A stretch of 8,967 nt of DNA, taken from assembly GCA_036160575.1 (NCBI GenBank), contig JAYYDT010000125.1, positions 1-8,967 of the forward strand. The letters are read 5' to 3'. The notes under the pieces were generated by a model. The model ran no database searches, was not told the DNA's origin, and saw nothing but the letters and a program-made list of their open reading frames with translations. Position 1 is the first letter of the stretch; the number at the start of each line of letters is the position of its first letter. Source of the DNA: TMED26 sp002694075 (GTDB lineage: Bacteria; Pseudomonadota; Alphaproteobacteria; Thalassobaculales; Thalassobaculaceae). Position numbers and translations under genes: made by a program. Below are positions 1-7,227 of this stretch, piece by piece.

Positions 1-1160
1 CCGACGGTGCGGCCGCCTTCGCGAATGGCGAAGCGCAGGCCCTCATCCATGGCGATCGGCGCGATCAGCTCCACCTTCATCGAGATATTGTCGCCCGGCA
101 TGACCATTTCGGTCCCCTCCGGCAGTTCCACCATCCCGGTCACATCCGTCGTCCGGAAATAAAACTGCGGACGATAGTTGGAGAAGAACGGCGTGTGCCG
201 CCCGCCCTCTTCCTTGGTCAGGATATACGCCTCGCAGCTGAACTTGGTGTGCGGGTTGATCGAGCCGACATGCGCCAAAACCTGGCCTCGCTCGACATCC
301 TCGCGACCGACGCCGCGCAGCAAACAGCCGACGTTGTCGCCCGCCTCGCCCTGATCGAGCAGCTTGCGGAACATCTCGACACCGGTCACCGTCGTCTTCG
401 TGGTGTCGCGAATGCCGACGATCTCGACTTCCTCGCCAACCTTCACAATCCCTTGCTCAACACGCCCGGTCACCACCGTGCCACGACCCGAAATCGAGAA
501 CACGTCCTCGATCGGCATCAGGAACGGACGATCCTTCGGACGCTCCGGCTGCGGCACGTACTCGTCAACCGCCGTCATCAATTCCATGATCGCGTCACGG
601 CCAATCGCCGCGTCGCCGTCTTCCAGCGCCGTCAGCGCCGAACCCTTCACAATCGGAATATCGTCGCCCGGGAACTCATAGCTCGACAAAAGCTCGCGCA
701 CCTCAAGCTCAACCAGTTCCAACAACTCCTCGTCGTCAACCTGGTCGACCTTGTTCATGAACACCACCAGCGCCGGAACACCCACCTGACGGGCCAACAA
801 AATGTGCTCGCGGGTTTGCGGCATCGGGCCGTCGGCCGCAGAAACAACCAAAATCGCCCCATCCATCTGCGCCGCACCGGTGATCATGTTCTTCACATAA
901 TCGGCGTGACCCGGGCAATCGACATGCGCGTAATGGCGCGCCGTCGTCTCGTACTCGACATGCGCCGTCGAAATTGTGATCCCACGCGCCTTCTCCTCAG
1001 GCGCCTTGTCGATCTCGTCATAGGCCTGGAACTCGGCTCCGCCGGCTTCAGCCAAAACCTTCGTGATCGCCGCCGTTAGCGTCGTCTTGCCGTGGTCAAC
1101 GTGACCAATCGTGCCGATGTTGCAATGCGGCTTATTCCGCTCAAACTTCTCTTTCGCCAT
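1..1160 (-). CDS. tuf: Elongation factor Tu (3' end cut by window edge)
   Basis: GTP-binding elongation factor that delivers aminoacyl-tRNA to the ribosomal A site in the cytoplasm. The minus strand reads without interruption from an ATG at 1160 to the window edge, about 386 residues of a protein usually near 396, so only about 10 C-terminal residues are missing. Visible motifs are the P-loop GHVDHGKT (residues 19-26), switch I RGITI with Thr62, DCPGH (81-85) with the catalytic His85, NKVD (136-139) and SAL (174-176). The beta-barrel domains 2 and 3 follow, ending in REGGRTVG at the edge. Upstream in the same direction lie tRNA-Gly and tRNA-Tyr, a tRNA-tuf arrangement common in proteobacteria, so tuf is probably co-transcribed with them. 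Purine-rich GAGG and AGGGA stretches lie upstream of the ATG. Identification is essentially certain; tuf is often duplicated and which copy this is cannot be told. Confidence 0.98.
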   Translation of the reverse strand, partial: MAKEKFERNKPHCNIGTIGHVDHGKTTLTAAITKVLAEAGGAEFQAYDEIDKAPEEKARGITISTAHVEYETTARHYAHVDCPGHADYVKNMITGAAQMDGAILVVSAADGPMPQTREHILLARQVGVPALVVFMNKVDQVDDEELLELVELEVRELLSSYEFPGDDIPIVKGSALTALEDGDAAIGRDAIMELMTAVDEYVPQPERPKDRPFLMPIEDVFSISGRGTVVTGRVEQGIVKVGEEVEIVGIRDTTKTTVTGVEMFRKLLDQGEAGDNVGCLLRGVGREDVERGQVLAHVGSINPHTKFSCEAYILTKEEGGRHTPFFSNYRPQFYFRTTDVTGMVELPEGTEMVMPGDNISMKVELIAPIAMDEGLRFAIREGGRTV

Positions 1161-1208
1161 CTTCGTTTCCCTACCTCGACGACCCGCGCGCGAGCGCAGT
1201 CAAACAAG

Positions 1209-1234
1209 GGCCGTAGCCCGAAGGTTTCACGGCC
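1209..1234 (-). other. Hairpin in the tRNA-Gly/tuf leader
   Basis: In the 100-base spacer between tRNA-Gly and tuf, the minus strand has a perfect 6-bp stem (GGCCGT / ACGGCC). It encloses a smaller hairpin with a CC-TTCG-GG tetraloop. A loose T-rich stretch (CTTGTTTG) follows, so it could be a processing signal between tRNA and mRNA or a weak attenuator. It is not a clear terminator and the function is inferred only from position. Confidence 0.4.
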
Positions 1235-1260
1235 GCCCCGCCAAGCGAGCGCCGCGCGTT

Positions 1261-1334
1261 TGGAGCGGGTGATGGGAATCGAACCCACACAACCAGCTTG
1301 GAAGGCTGGGGCTCTACCATTGAGCTACACCCGC
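1261..1334 (-). tRNA. tRNA-Gly(UCC)
   Basis: Full cloverleaf on the minus strand. The 7-bp acceptor stem GCGGGTG/CACCCGC is perfect, the discriminator is U (usual for tRNA-Gly), and the 3' CCA is encoded. The anticodon stem CCAGC/GCTGG closes a seven-base loop CTTCCAA with anticodon UCC. The T loop is TTCGATT. It lies between tRNA-Tyr and tuf on the same strand and is probably processed from a shared precursor. Confidence 0.97.
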
Positions 1335-1381
1335 CCATTTCGTGTGCCCGCGGCCCGGTCGCGAATACCGGAACGGGCGGA

Positions 1382-1466
1382 TGGTGGAGGGAGTTGGATT
1401 CGAACCAACGTAGGCAATGCCAACGGGTTTACAGCCCGTCCCCTTTAGCCACTCGGGCATCCCTCC
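1382..1466 (-). tRNA. tRNA-Tyr(GUA)
   Basis: Class II tRNA on the minus strand, 85 bases including the encoded CCA. The acceptor GGAGGGA/TCCCTCC is perfect with discriminator A. The anticodon stem ACGGG/CCCGT closes the loop CTGTAAA, giving anticodon GUA. A long variable arm, as expected for bacterial tRNA-Tyr, follows. It is first in the tRNA-Tyr, tRNA-Gly, tuf series. Confidence 0.97.
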
Positions 1467-1539
1467 GCCGCCGCTCGCGCAAGACAAAACCCGACGGGGC
1501 TCAAGAGAGCGCCGAGGGGGTGCCTGAACGAGTGCCTGG

Positions 1540-1569
1540 GACATAGGAAATTGCGGGTCCCCTTGTCAA
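1540..1569 (-). promoter_or_regulatory. Candidate sigma-70 promoter for tRNA-Tyr/tRNA-Gly/tuf
   Basis: On the minus strand a consensus -35 TTGACA (1564-1569) is followed after 18 bases by TATGTC (1540-1545); CTATGT one base upstream is an alternative -10. Transcription would begin about 65 bases upstream of mature tRNA-Tyr. The -35 is perfect and the -10 mediocre. No other good promoter was seen in this divergent region. Confidence 0.6.
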
Positions 1570-1673
1570 TCGAAAAAGCCCGTCGGTCCATGCCATTGGC
1601 GGCAGAATCATCCGCGCCGACAAGGCGATGCGCGGCGATGGCACGCCGGGGCTTCATCCTGCTATAAGAGGTT

Positions 1674-2507
1674 ATGTCTCGTCGACGTTCCCCCTCGCGC
1701 CGTGGGCGCGCTTCCTCGCCAGCCGGCGCGCATGGCGCACCGCGCCCACCGCGCGGCGACAACGGCGCCCTGATCTGGGGGCGCCACGCGGCGGCCGCTG
1801 CCTTGGCCAACCCGCGCCGAGTGGTGCGCCGTATCACTCTGACCGCCGACGCCACCGACGCCTTAGCGGCGATGTTGGCGCCGCTGACCGACAGCCGCCG
1901 CGCCGCCTTGCCGCCGCCAACCCTGGCTGACCGCGACGCGGTCGTCGCCCTGTGTCCCGAAGGGGCCGTGCACCAGGGCGTGGTGCTCACCGTGGCGCCA
2001 TTGCCGGGGTTTGACCTGACCGCACTGCTGGCCCGGCTGGCGCCGCCGGCGCCGTGTTTGTTATTGGTCCTCGATCAGGTCACCGACCCGCGCAATGTCG
2101 GCGCCATTTTGCGCAGCGCGGCGGCCTTTGGCGTCGACGGTGTGGTCCTGCCCGACCGCCACGCGCCGCCGGAAACCGGCACCCTGGCGCGGGCCGCTTC
2201 GGGGGCCTTGGATGTGGTGCCGCTGGTCCGCGTCGGTAATCTGGCGCGTGCCCTCGACAGCCTGAAAGAGGCTGGCGTCTGGCTCTACGGCTTGGACAGC
2301 GAAGCGCCGGAGACCCTGGGCGCGGTCGATATGCCGGTTCGGATGGCCCTGCTGCTGGGGGCCGAGGACAGCGGCCTGCGCCGGCTCACCCGCGAGGCCT
2401 GCGACGCCTTGCTGCGCTTGCCGACCCAGCCGCCGATCGCCTCGCTGAATGTTTCCAACGCCGCCGCCGTGGCACTGTTCGCCGCCCGCCAGCGGCGCGG
2501 CGGCTGA
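1674..2507 (+). CDS. rlmB: 23S rRNA (guanosine-2'-O-)-methyltransferase, RlmB/TrmH-type SPOUT enzyme
   Basis: SAM-dependent 2'-O-methyltransferase of the SpoU/TrmH branch. RlmB methylates a guanosine of the 23S rRNA peptidyl-transferase region (G2251 in E. coli numbering). The 277-residue protein starts with a basic, probably disordered tail (1-30). A small RNA-binding substrate domain opening with GALIWGRHAA follows (about 31-105), then the knotted catalytic domain (about 125-275). SPOUT motif 1 is DQVTDPRNVGAILRSA (134-149) with conserved Asn141 and Arg147; motif 2 is LLLGAEDSGLRRL (226-238); motif 3 is ASLNVSNAAAVALF (256-269). The start is forced, because an in-frame TAA sits at 1665-1667 and no ATG or GTG occurs before the conserved domain. 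GAGG ends only 2 bases before the ATG, close for a Shine-Dalgarno. It is divergent from the tRNA/tuf operon and convergent with dctM. A related TrmH-family target cannot be excluded. Confidence 0.9.
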   Translation: MSRRRSPSRRGRASSPAGAHGAPRPPRGDNGALIWGRHAAAAALANPRRVVRRITLTADATDALAAMLAPLTDSRRAALPPPTLADRDAVVALCPEGAVHQGVVLTVAPLPGFDLTALLARLAPPAPCLLLVLDQVTDPRNVGAILRSAAAFGVDGVVLPDRHAPPETGTLARAASGALDVVPLVRVGNLARALDSLKEAGVWLYGLDSEAPETLGAVDMPVRMALLLGAEDSGLRRLTREACDALLRLPTQPPIASLNVSNAAAVALFAARQRRGG

Positions 2508-2510
2508 CCC

Positions 2511-2526
2511 CGCCGGCGAACCGGCG
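2511..2526. terminator. Short hairpin between convergent rlmB and dctM
   Basis: A perfect 6-bp GC stem CGCCGG/CCGGCG with a CGAA tetraloop lies in the 22-base gap between the two convergent stop codons. It has no T-tract on either side. It may help end transcription in both directions, but this is inferred from place and structure. Confidence 0.4.
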
Positions 2527-2529
2527 CGC

Positions 2530-3813
2530 TTAGAAATGCGAGGTGATCAGCTGCGCCGGCAGCCACAGGGCGAGCAACGGGAACAGCAGCACGATGACCA
2601 AGACCACCGTGTCGGAAACGCAGAACGGGAAAGACCCGCGGATCACCTGCGTCACCGGCAGGCCGGTCACCCCGCTGACCGCGAACAGGTTCAAGCCAAC
2701 CGGCGGAATGACACTGCCGATCTCGATGCACAGCGCGGTCAATATCCCGAGATGCACCGGGTCGACCCCCAAAGACAGCGCCACCGGGAAATAGATCGGC
2801 ACCGTCAGCACCAGAATGGCGACCCCGGTCAGCCACATCGACAGGACCAGCAAACAGCCCATTAAGGCGAACAGGAAGGTGTATTTGGACAGGCCCAAGC
2901 CACCGGCCCAAGAGGCGATTTCCTGCGGCCACCCCATGTTGGCCAGGAAGAATTGGAAAATCCCGACACAGCCGAGCAAGAAAAACACGATCGCCGTCAA
3001 GTTCATGGTGCGCCGAGTGACGCCCATTAACTCCTTCCAAAACGGCCGGCCCTTGAAAAACACACCGTAGCCAAGCGCGTAGCAGGCCGCCGCCGCACCG
3101 GCCTCGGTCGGCGTGAACAATCCGCCGTAAAGCCCGCCCAGCACCAGCACCGGCATCAACAAGGCCGGCAGCGCCGCTTTGAAGGCGTGCCAACAGCGCC
3201 CAAGCTCGAACGTGTCGGCCGGCAATTTGACCACGAACACCGATACCGCGACGATGATCACGGCGTCGCTGATGGCCAACATGATGCCTGGAACGACCCC
3301 GGCGAAAAAAAGGTCGACGATGGAAATCTCAGTGATCACGCCAAACAGGATCAAGGTAATGCTGGGCGGGATCAGCAAGGCGATACCGCCGGCCGAGGCG
3401 ATCACCCCGGCGGCCATCCATTTGGGATAGCCGCGTTTGATCATTTCCGGATAGGCGATCACGCTCATCGCCGCGGCCATCGCCGTCGAAGAGCCTGAAA
3501 TCGCGCCGAACAACACCGCCGCGATCAAGGTGGCGTAGGCGAAACCGCCCGGCACCCAGCCGATCAAGGCATCGGCGAAGTCGAACAGACCGCGCACCAA
3601 TCCGGTTTTTTCCATCAAAAACCCGGCGTAGATGAAAAACGGAATGGCGATCAGCGTGTATTTGCTGATGAAAATGTAGAACGCCTCGAACAAGGTACTG
3701 AACGACAGGAAATCGTCCATCAGGACCATAACGCTGGTCGCGCCGGCCAACGAAATCCCGATCGGCACGCCGATCAGCAGCAGGCTAAACAAACTCAGCG
3801 CCAGCACTAGCAT
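2530..3813 (-). CDS. dctM: TRAP transporter large permease subunit (DctM family)
   Basis: The 12-helix-class membrane subunit of a TRAP transporter, which imports the solute carried by DctP using an ion (usually sodium) gradient. The protein is 427 residues, the usual family length, and hydrophobic throughout. Family motifs are GAISGSSTAMAAAM (103-116), LIPPS (147-151), GGLYGGLFTPTEAGA (226-240) and EIGSVIPPVGLNLFAVSGV (364-382). I chose the ATG at 3813 because GGAG (3820-3823) lies 6 bases upstream; an in-frame TTG at 3825 would place that Shine-Dalgarno inside the gene. It follows dctQ with a 63-base gap on the same strand and is the last gene of the operon. Large and small subunits are separate genes, not fused. 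The substrate cannot be read from this subunit. Confidence 0.94.
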   Translation of the reverse strand: MLVLALSLFSLLLIGVPIGISLAGATSVMVLMDDFLSFSTLFEAFYIFISKYTLIAIPFFIYAGFLMEKTGLVRGLFDFADALIGWVPGGFAYATLIAAVLFGAISGSSTAMAAAMSVIAYPEMIKRGYPKWMAAGVIASAGGIALLIPPSITLILFGVITEISIVDLFFAGVVPGIMLAISDAVIIVAVSVFVVKLPADTFELGRCWHAFKAALPALLMPVLVLGGLYGGLFTPTEAGAAAACYALGYGVFFKGRPFWKELMGVTRRTMNLTAIVFFLLGCVGIFQFFLANMGWPQEIASWAGGLGLSKYTFLFALMGCLLVLSMWLTGVAILVLTVPIYFPVALSLGVDPVHLGILTALCIEIGSVIPPVGLNLFAVSGVTGLPVTQVIRGSFPFCVSDTVVLVIVLLFPLLALWLPAQLITSHF

Positions 3814-3876
3814 GGCGGGCTCCAATGGGCCGCGGCGGTCGGCGCGGCGTCTCGCCGACGGCGGCGGCGGATCGTC

Positions 3877-4428
3877 TCAGACATCGGTCGCGGCCTCTAT
3901 TTTGGCGTCAAGACCGGTGCCTCGGACCAAGGCGGTGACGTCCTCGACGCATTGCAAAAAGGCCACCAGAGCGGTCAACAGAAAGCCGATGATCAGCAGC
4001 AGATAGACCGGCCACAGCGGAATCAGCAGGCTATAGGTCGTCAGGTCCCGCGCCAGAGCGTAGTCGAGCGTCGACCAACCGGTGACGCCCAGGGCGCCGC
4101 ATAGCAACGCGATCATCGCCGAGGCGATCACCTTCAAAAACCCGACGGTTTTATACAGTCCGCGCTCATGCAGCAGCAGCACGATGGCGTTCATAACCAA
4201 ATGGCCGCGGCGGACCTGGGTGACGCAAAATGACAGCGCCACCGCCGTCACAATGCCGACGATCACGGCGTCCTGGCCCCACTCGAAAATCACGCCGAAA
4301 ACATAGCGGCGAACGATTTCCAGCAGCGCGAACAATGTCAATCCGAGCAGCAAAGCCGATGACAGCCAGCCCAACAGACGCCAAATCACGTCCTGAACGA
4401 TGCGTGAGAACATCAAAACCCGATCCAT
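3877..4428 (-). CDS. dctQ: TRAP transporter small permease subunit (DctQ family)
   Basis: The small membrane subunit of the TRAP transporter, which partners DctM in the inner membrane. The 183-residue protein has about four hydrophobic segments (roughly 20-40, 53-70, 95-115 and 135-160). It shows the family's FEWGQD (48-53), the VRRGHLVMN stretch (72-80) and a final P-L-W-P-V-Y-LLL helix (137-145). The open frame extends upstream to 4617, but that part would be basic and unlike the family and would overlap the dctP terminator and stop. The ATG at 4428 is preceded by GAGGGGACC, a clear ribosome binding site, so I start there. Gene order dctP-dctQ-dctM is standard. Confidence 0.92.
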   Translation of the reverse strand: MDRVLMFSRIVQDVIWRLLGWLSSALLLGLTLFALLEIVRRYVFGVIFEWGQDAVIVGIVTAVALSFCVTQVRRGHLVMNAIVLLLHERGLYKTVGFLKVIASAMIALLCGALGVTGWSTLDYALARDLTTYSLLIPLWPVYLLLIIGFLLTALVAFLQCVEDVTALVRGTGLDAKIEAATDV

Positions 4429-4460
4429 GGTCCCCTCGCGGACAGCCCTTTCAAACTTCG

Positions 4461-4495
4461 GAAAACGAAAAGGCCACCGACGGGTCGGCGGCCTT
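4461..4495 (-). terminator. Intrinsic terminator/attenuator between dctP and dctQ
   Basis: The minus-strand RNA forms an 11-bp stem (4470-4480 with 4485-4495), fully paired if one G-U wobble at 4476/4489 is allowed, with a four-base loop. TTTTCGTTTTC follows. The plus-strand version has an A-C mismatch at the wobble, so the structure favours the minus transcript. It lies after dctP and before dctQ, fitting partial termination that yields more DctP than DctQM. Confidence 0.8.
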
Positions 4496-4528
4496 CTCCT
4501 CTTTAAAAACCGCACCGACGTGGCGGCC

Positions 4529-5677
4529 TCACTTACGGTTTTTCGCTTTGTACAACGCGCCGCCCTTGCCGTAGCGGGCGAAGTAGGGTTCGTATTGCGC
4601 GCAATCGGTCTTCTCAAGAGCGTTGGAACCTGGTGGGTTGGCTTTCACCAAAGCCGCCGCCTCGGCGGTGAACTGATCAACCAATCGGTCGCCCTTGTCG
4701 TTCACTTTGGTTTTGATCCACTTATTGGTGGCGCCGCCTTCCGCCGCCCGGATGACCGCGGCTTCGGCGTCGCTCAACACATAGATGCCTGGCGCTTTTT
4801 TGTCGGTGGTCTGGAACTTCGACAAGGTGCGCTTGTCATTGCAATAGTTGATGGCCCGTTGGAACGGAATGAAGTCATTCTTGATGATGTCGGCCAGAAC
4901 GTCTTGCTGCTCTTTCGACAGACGCCGCCACCAGCGGTTCGAGACCCCAAACCAGTAATAGTCGCCGACAATGCCATTGAGACCGGCGACGGTGAAATAC
5001 GGCGCTTGTTCCTTGGTCGAGTTGAAGCCCCCGAGCGAGGTCAACAATCCGTCGATGACACCGGTTTGCAGAGCCGGCGGCACATCGCCGAAGGCCATGG
5101 CTTGTGGGTTGGCGCCAAGCGCGGCCAGCAGCGCGTTCTCGGCCGGCCCCATGGAGCGCATCTTTTTGCCGGCGAAATCGGCCGGCCCAATCAAGCGGCC
5201 TTTAACGACCCCGGCGCCCATATACATGCTGAGATGGCCGGCGCCCATAATGGTGATGTCATGGACCTTGTCGAATTGCGCCACCAGCGCTTCGAAGGTT
5301 TTGGTTTTATCGATGGAATTGATCGCCCCGACGGTGGTCAGCTTGCCGGCGCCCAGAAGGACGTTGGCGAGCGGCTCGACGCTGGAGGTTTTGCCGAATT
5401 GTCCGGTCAGCACCTCGAGATTGCCCTGTGTGAGGGCTTTCACGCCTTGCGGCACGGTGTACAGCGACTTAGCCCAGAAAATCTGCACCTTGCTGCCGGG
5501 AATGCGCTTTTCGACCTGCTCGGCGAAATAGACCTCGGCGATGGCCGCCGGATGCGGCGGACCGCCATGGTCGGACGCCCACCGCAGCTTCACTGGGTCG
5601 ACGGCGCCAGCGATGGTGGACGACGCGGCCCACACCCCGGCGGCGGCGAGAACGGAAACCAAAGTTCGAGAATGCAC
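4529..5677 (-). CDS. dctP: TRAP transporter periplasmic solute-binding protein (DctP family)
   Basis: Secreted binding protein that captures the solute in the periplasm and hands it to DctQM. With the GTG at 5677 it is 382 residues, longer than the common ~330. A Sec signal peptide (about 1-25) ends at AGA before VDPVK. The mature part begins KLRWASDH. The family's carboxylate-binding arginine is expected in GKKMRS (Arg174), followed by the typical stretch GANPQAMAFGDVPPALQ (188-204) and GVIDGL (206-211). Two cysteines (279 and 359) could form a disulfide. I prefer GTG at 5677 because GGGGAGG ends 6 bases upstream; the longer frame's TTG at 5692 would put that site inside the coding region. 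The conserved Arg suggests a carboxylate-bearing solute, but identity is unknown. A neighbouring amidase may be linked. Confidence 0.92.
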   Translation of the reverse strand: MHSRTLVSVLAAAGVWAASSTIAGAVDPVKLRWASDHGGPPHPAAIAEVYFAEQVEKRIPGSKVQIFWAKSLYTVPQGVKALTQGNLEVLTGQFGKTSSVEPLANVLLGAGKLTTVGAINSIDKTKTFEALVAQFDKVHDITIMGAGHLSMYMGAGVVKGRLIGPADFAGKKMRSMGPAENALLAALGANPQAMAFGDVPPALQTGVIDGLLTSLGGFNSTKEQAPYFTVAGLNGIVGDYYWFGVSNRWWRRLSKEQQDVLADIIKNDFIPFQRAINYCNDKRTLSKFQTTDKKAPGIYVLSDAEAAVIRAAEGGATNKWIKTKVNDKGDRLVDQFTAEAAALVKANPPGSNALEKTDCAQYEPYFARYGKGGALYKAKNRK

Positions 5678-5683
5678 GATATT

Positions 5684-5690
5684 CCTCCCC
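5684..5690 (-). promoter_or_regulatory. Ribosome binding site deciding the dctP start
   Basis: GGGGAGG on the minus strand lies 6 bases before the GTG at 5677. It is the strongest Shine-Dalgarno in the window and supports the GTG start over the upstream in-frame TTG at 5692. Confidence 0.75.
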
Positions 5691-5702
5691 AAATTGACGT
5701 CT

Positions 5703-5734
5703 GGCGCGCCTCATTGACGCGCTCTTAGCGCGCC
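5703..5734. repeat. GC-rich inverted repeat upstream of dctP
   Basis: GGCGCGC (5703-5709) and GCGCGCC (5728-5734) are perfect inverted arms around 18 bases. A competing inner hairpin, CGCGCT-CTT-AGCGCG, uses the right arm. TTTTT follows on the plus strand only, which is the wrong direction to terminate the amidase or dctP. It may be an operator or leader structure of dctP. Confidence 0.4.
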
Positions 5735-5773
5735 TTTTTAAACCATAACGGGTTCTTTTTCGGTCTTCTAATA

Positions 5774-5793
5774 CCATTCCTGGCCATTCCTGG
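5774..5793. repeat. Perfect tandem 10-mer upstream of dctP
   Basis: CCATTCCTGG occurs twice back to back, one helical turn apart, about 100 bases upstream of the dctP start. Each unit has CCA/TGG dyad ends. The position and spacing fit a regulator binding to adjacent sites on one DNA face, but no regulator gene is in the window. Confidence 0.45.
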
Positions 5794-5812
5794 AAAGGTT
5801 ACTGAAGGCAAA

Positions 5813-5840
5813 TGTGAAAAGGATCCGCGCAGCCCGCGCG
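5813..5840 (-). terminator. Weak terminator after the amidase gene
   Basis: Directly after the amidase stop the minus strand has CGCGC-GGGCT-GCGCG (5826-5840), a 5-bp stem. GATCC and a TTTT tract follow. The tract is set off from the stem by several bases, so termination would be leaky at best, leaving read-through into dctP possible. Confidence 0.35.
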
Positions 5841-5842
5841 CG

Positions 5843-7129
5843 TCAGGTGGCGGCGAAGCGCGCCATCACGGCCTTGCAGATCGATAACAGGCGGGCGTCT
5901 TTGGTGGCCCCACCGATCACTTGACAGCCGAGCGGCAAACCGTCGGCGGCGCGGAACAGCGGCAGCGAAAGACTAGGATGGCCTAATAAGGTCCAGGCCG
6001 AGGCAAAGGCCGCATCGCCGGTGCTGTCCAGGGTCGCCAAAGCGGGTCCCGGCGCCGCTGGCGTCAAAAGGATATCGATGTCGCCGAAAACCCGTGCCAA
6101 TTTGGCGCGTAAGGACACCGCCCGGGCCATCGCCCGGTGATAATCGGCCAGGTCGGCGCCCTCGCCATCGGCCAGGCGGCCATCGCGCAAGATCGCGCTC
6201 AGCCGGTCGCGGTGCTGGAATTTCTCGAAGGCCACGCTGCGCCGAAACTCAAAACCGCTGATCAGCCGATGCAAGGCGCGCAATTCATCGACCTCATCGT
6301 CCAAATCAACGGTCGTCAGCTTGGCCCCGGCGGCGGCCAAACCGGACGCCAGCCCCTCGATCGCGCCCCGCAACTCGTCACTGGCGCCGGTCCAGGGCGG
6401 CGCCATTAGCACGGCGGCGCGCACCGTCGCCAAATCAGCGGCGACCAAATCCGACGCCGGGGTTTCCAACAAGATTTGCCGCAGCAGCCAGACATCGTCG
6501 ATGGCCCGCGCCATGATGCCCAGGGTGTCCATCGATGGGGCGTTGGCCAGCATCCCGGTCTTATCGAAATCATTATAGGTCGGCTTGTACCCGATCACCC
6601 CGCAATAGGCGGCGGGCCGGATGATCGATCCGGAGGTCTGCGTGCCAAGGCACAGCGGCACCATGAAATCGGCGACCGCCGCCGCCGAACCGGACGACGA
6701 CCCGCCCGGCGTATGGGCCAAATTATGAGGATTGCGAGTCGGCCCCGGATGGCGATGGCCGAGCTCCGTGGTCACGGTTTTGCCGACGAAGGCACAGCCC
6801 GCGGCGCGCATGATGGCGATTGACCCACCCTCGCGCGTGGCCGGGCGCGCATCGTGAAAATCGGCGCCCATCATGGTCGGCTGTCCGACCACGTCGATAA
6901 TGTCTTTGACGCCAACCGGCAGCGACGGCCCGGCGCCGCCGGCGGCCCACGTCGCCGCCTCCTCGGCGACCCGGGGGTTGAGATAGGCCCAAGCCCGCAC
7001 CGCCGGTTCCCGCGCGGCGATCCGCGCCTGGCATGAGGCCAGCCACTCGCGCGCCGAAAACGCGCCATCGGCCATCGCCGCCAGCGCCTCGGTGGCGGTC
7101 AATAAATAAGGTTCGCGCGTCTCAGCCAT
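5843..7129 (-). CDS. Amidase-signature family hydrolase
   Basis: Serine hydrolase of the amidase-signature family, which cleaves carboxamides with a Ser-cisSer-Lys triad. The protein is 428 residues, predicted cytoplasmic with no signal peptide. Triad residues by motif are Lys75 in LPVGVKDIIDV, cis-Ser144 in TPGGSSSGSAAAVA, and nucleophile Ser168 in GTQTSGSIIRPA, followed by GVIGYKPT. The 24-residue spacing of the serines is normal. The frame extends to a GTG at 7171, but the ATG at 7129 (MAETREP) lies where the conserved part begins; neither start has a strong ribosome binding site. It is upstream of and codirectional with the TRAP genes (165-base gap), so it may act on the imported compound. 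No partner subunits of the GatCAB type are present. The substrate is unknown, and a GatA-like or urea-amidolyase-like role cannot be claimed. Confidence 0.88.
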   Translation of the reverse strand: MAETREPYLLTATEALAAMADGAFSAREWLASCQARIAAREPAVRAWAYLNPRVAEEAATWAAGGAGPSLPVGVKDIIDVVGQPTMMGADFHDARPATREGGSIAIMRAAGCAFVGKTVTTELGHRHPGPTRNPHNLAHTPGGSSSGSAAAVADFMVPLCLGTQTSGSIIRPAAYCGVIGYKPTYNDFDKTGMLANAPSMDTLGIMARAIDDVWLLRQILLETPASDLVAADLATVRAAVLMAPPWTGASDELRGAIEGLASGLAAAGAKLTTVDLDDEVDELRALHRLISGFEFRRSVAFEKFQHRDRLSAILRDGRLADGEGADLADYHRAMARAVSLRAKLARVFGDIDILLTPAAPGPALATLDSTGDAAFASAWTLLGHPSLSLPLFRAADGLPLGCQVIGGATKDARLLSICKAVMARFAAT

Positions 7130-7212
7130 GGTTTCTCGAACGCCGACTCGCGTGCCAATCGCAGCCGCCACGACGCTGTCTGTTTTCAGTTTCCTCGTTC
7201 GTGCTTGTTGCT

Positions 7213-7218
7213 TATAAC
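7213..7218 (+). promoter_or_regulatory. Candidate -10 element for the tRNA gene
   Basis: TATAAC lies 9 bases before the tRNA 5' end, a spacing usual for stable-RNA promoters. No good -35 is visible (TTTCCT at 7190-7195 at best). The overlapping TTATAA is symmetric and reads TATAAG on the minus strand, so it could also serve the amidase gene. The gap 7130-7227 holds nothing else I can name. Confidence 0.35.
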
Positions 7219-7227
7219 CCCTTCCAA

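Noticed and set aside
195..1079. Long plus-strand open frame (294 codons) over the tuf region
   Set aside because: It is antisense to an unmistakable, uninterrupted EF-Tu on the minus strand and its product is Arg/His-rich with no domain.
2285..3193. Minus-strand open frame (302 codons) spanning the rlmB/dctM boundary
   Set aside because: It overlaps two genes with clear family motifs, crosses their convergent ends, and has no recognisable features.
4429..4617. Extended N-terminus for dctQ
   Set aside because: The extension is basic, crosses the dctP stop and its terminator, and lies upstream of a good ribosome binding site at the ATG 4428.
4400..5728. Long plus-strand open frame (442 codons) across dctP
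   Set aside because: Antisense to dctP, which has a signal peptide, family motifs and a strong ribosome binding site. The open frame is a high-GC artefact.
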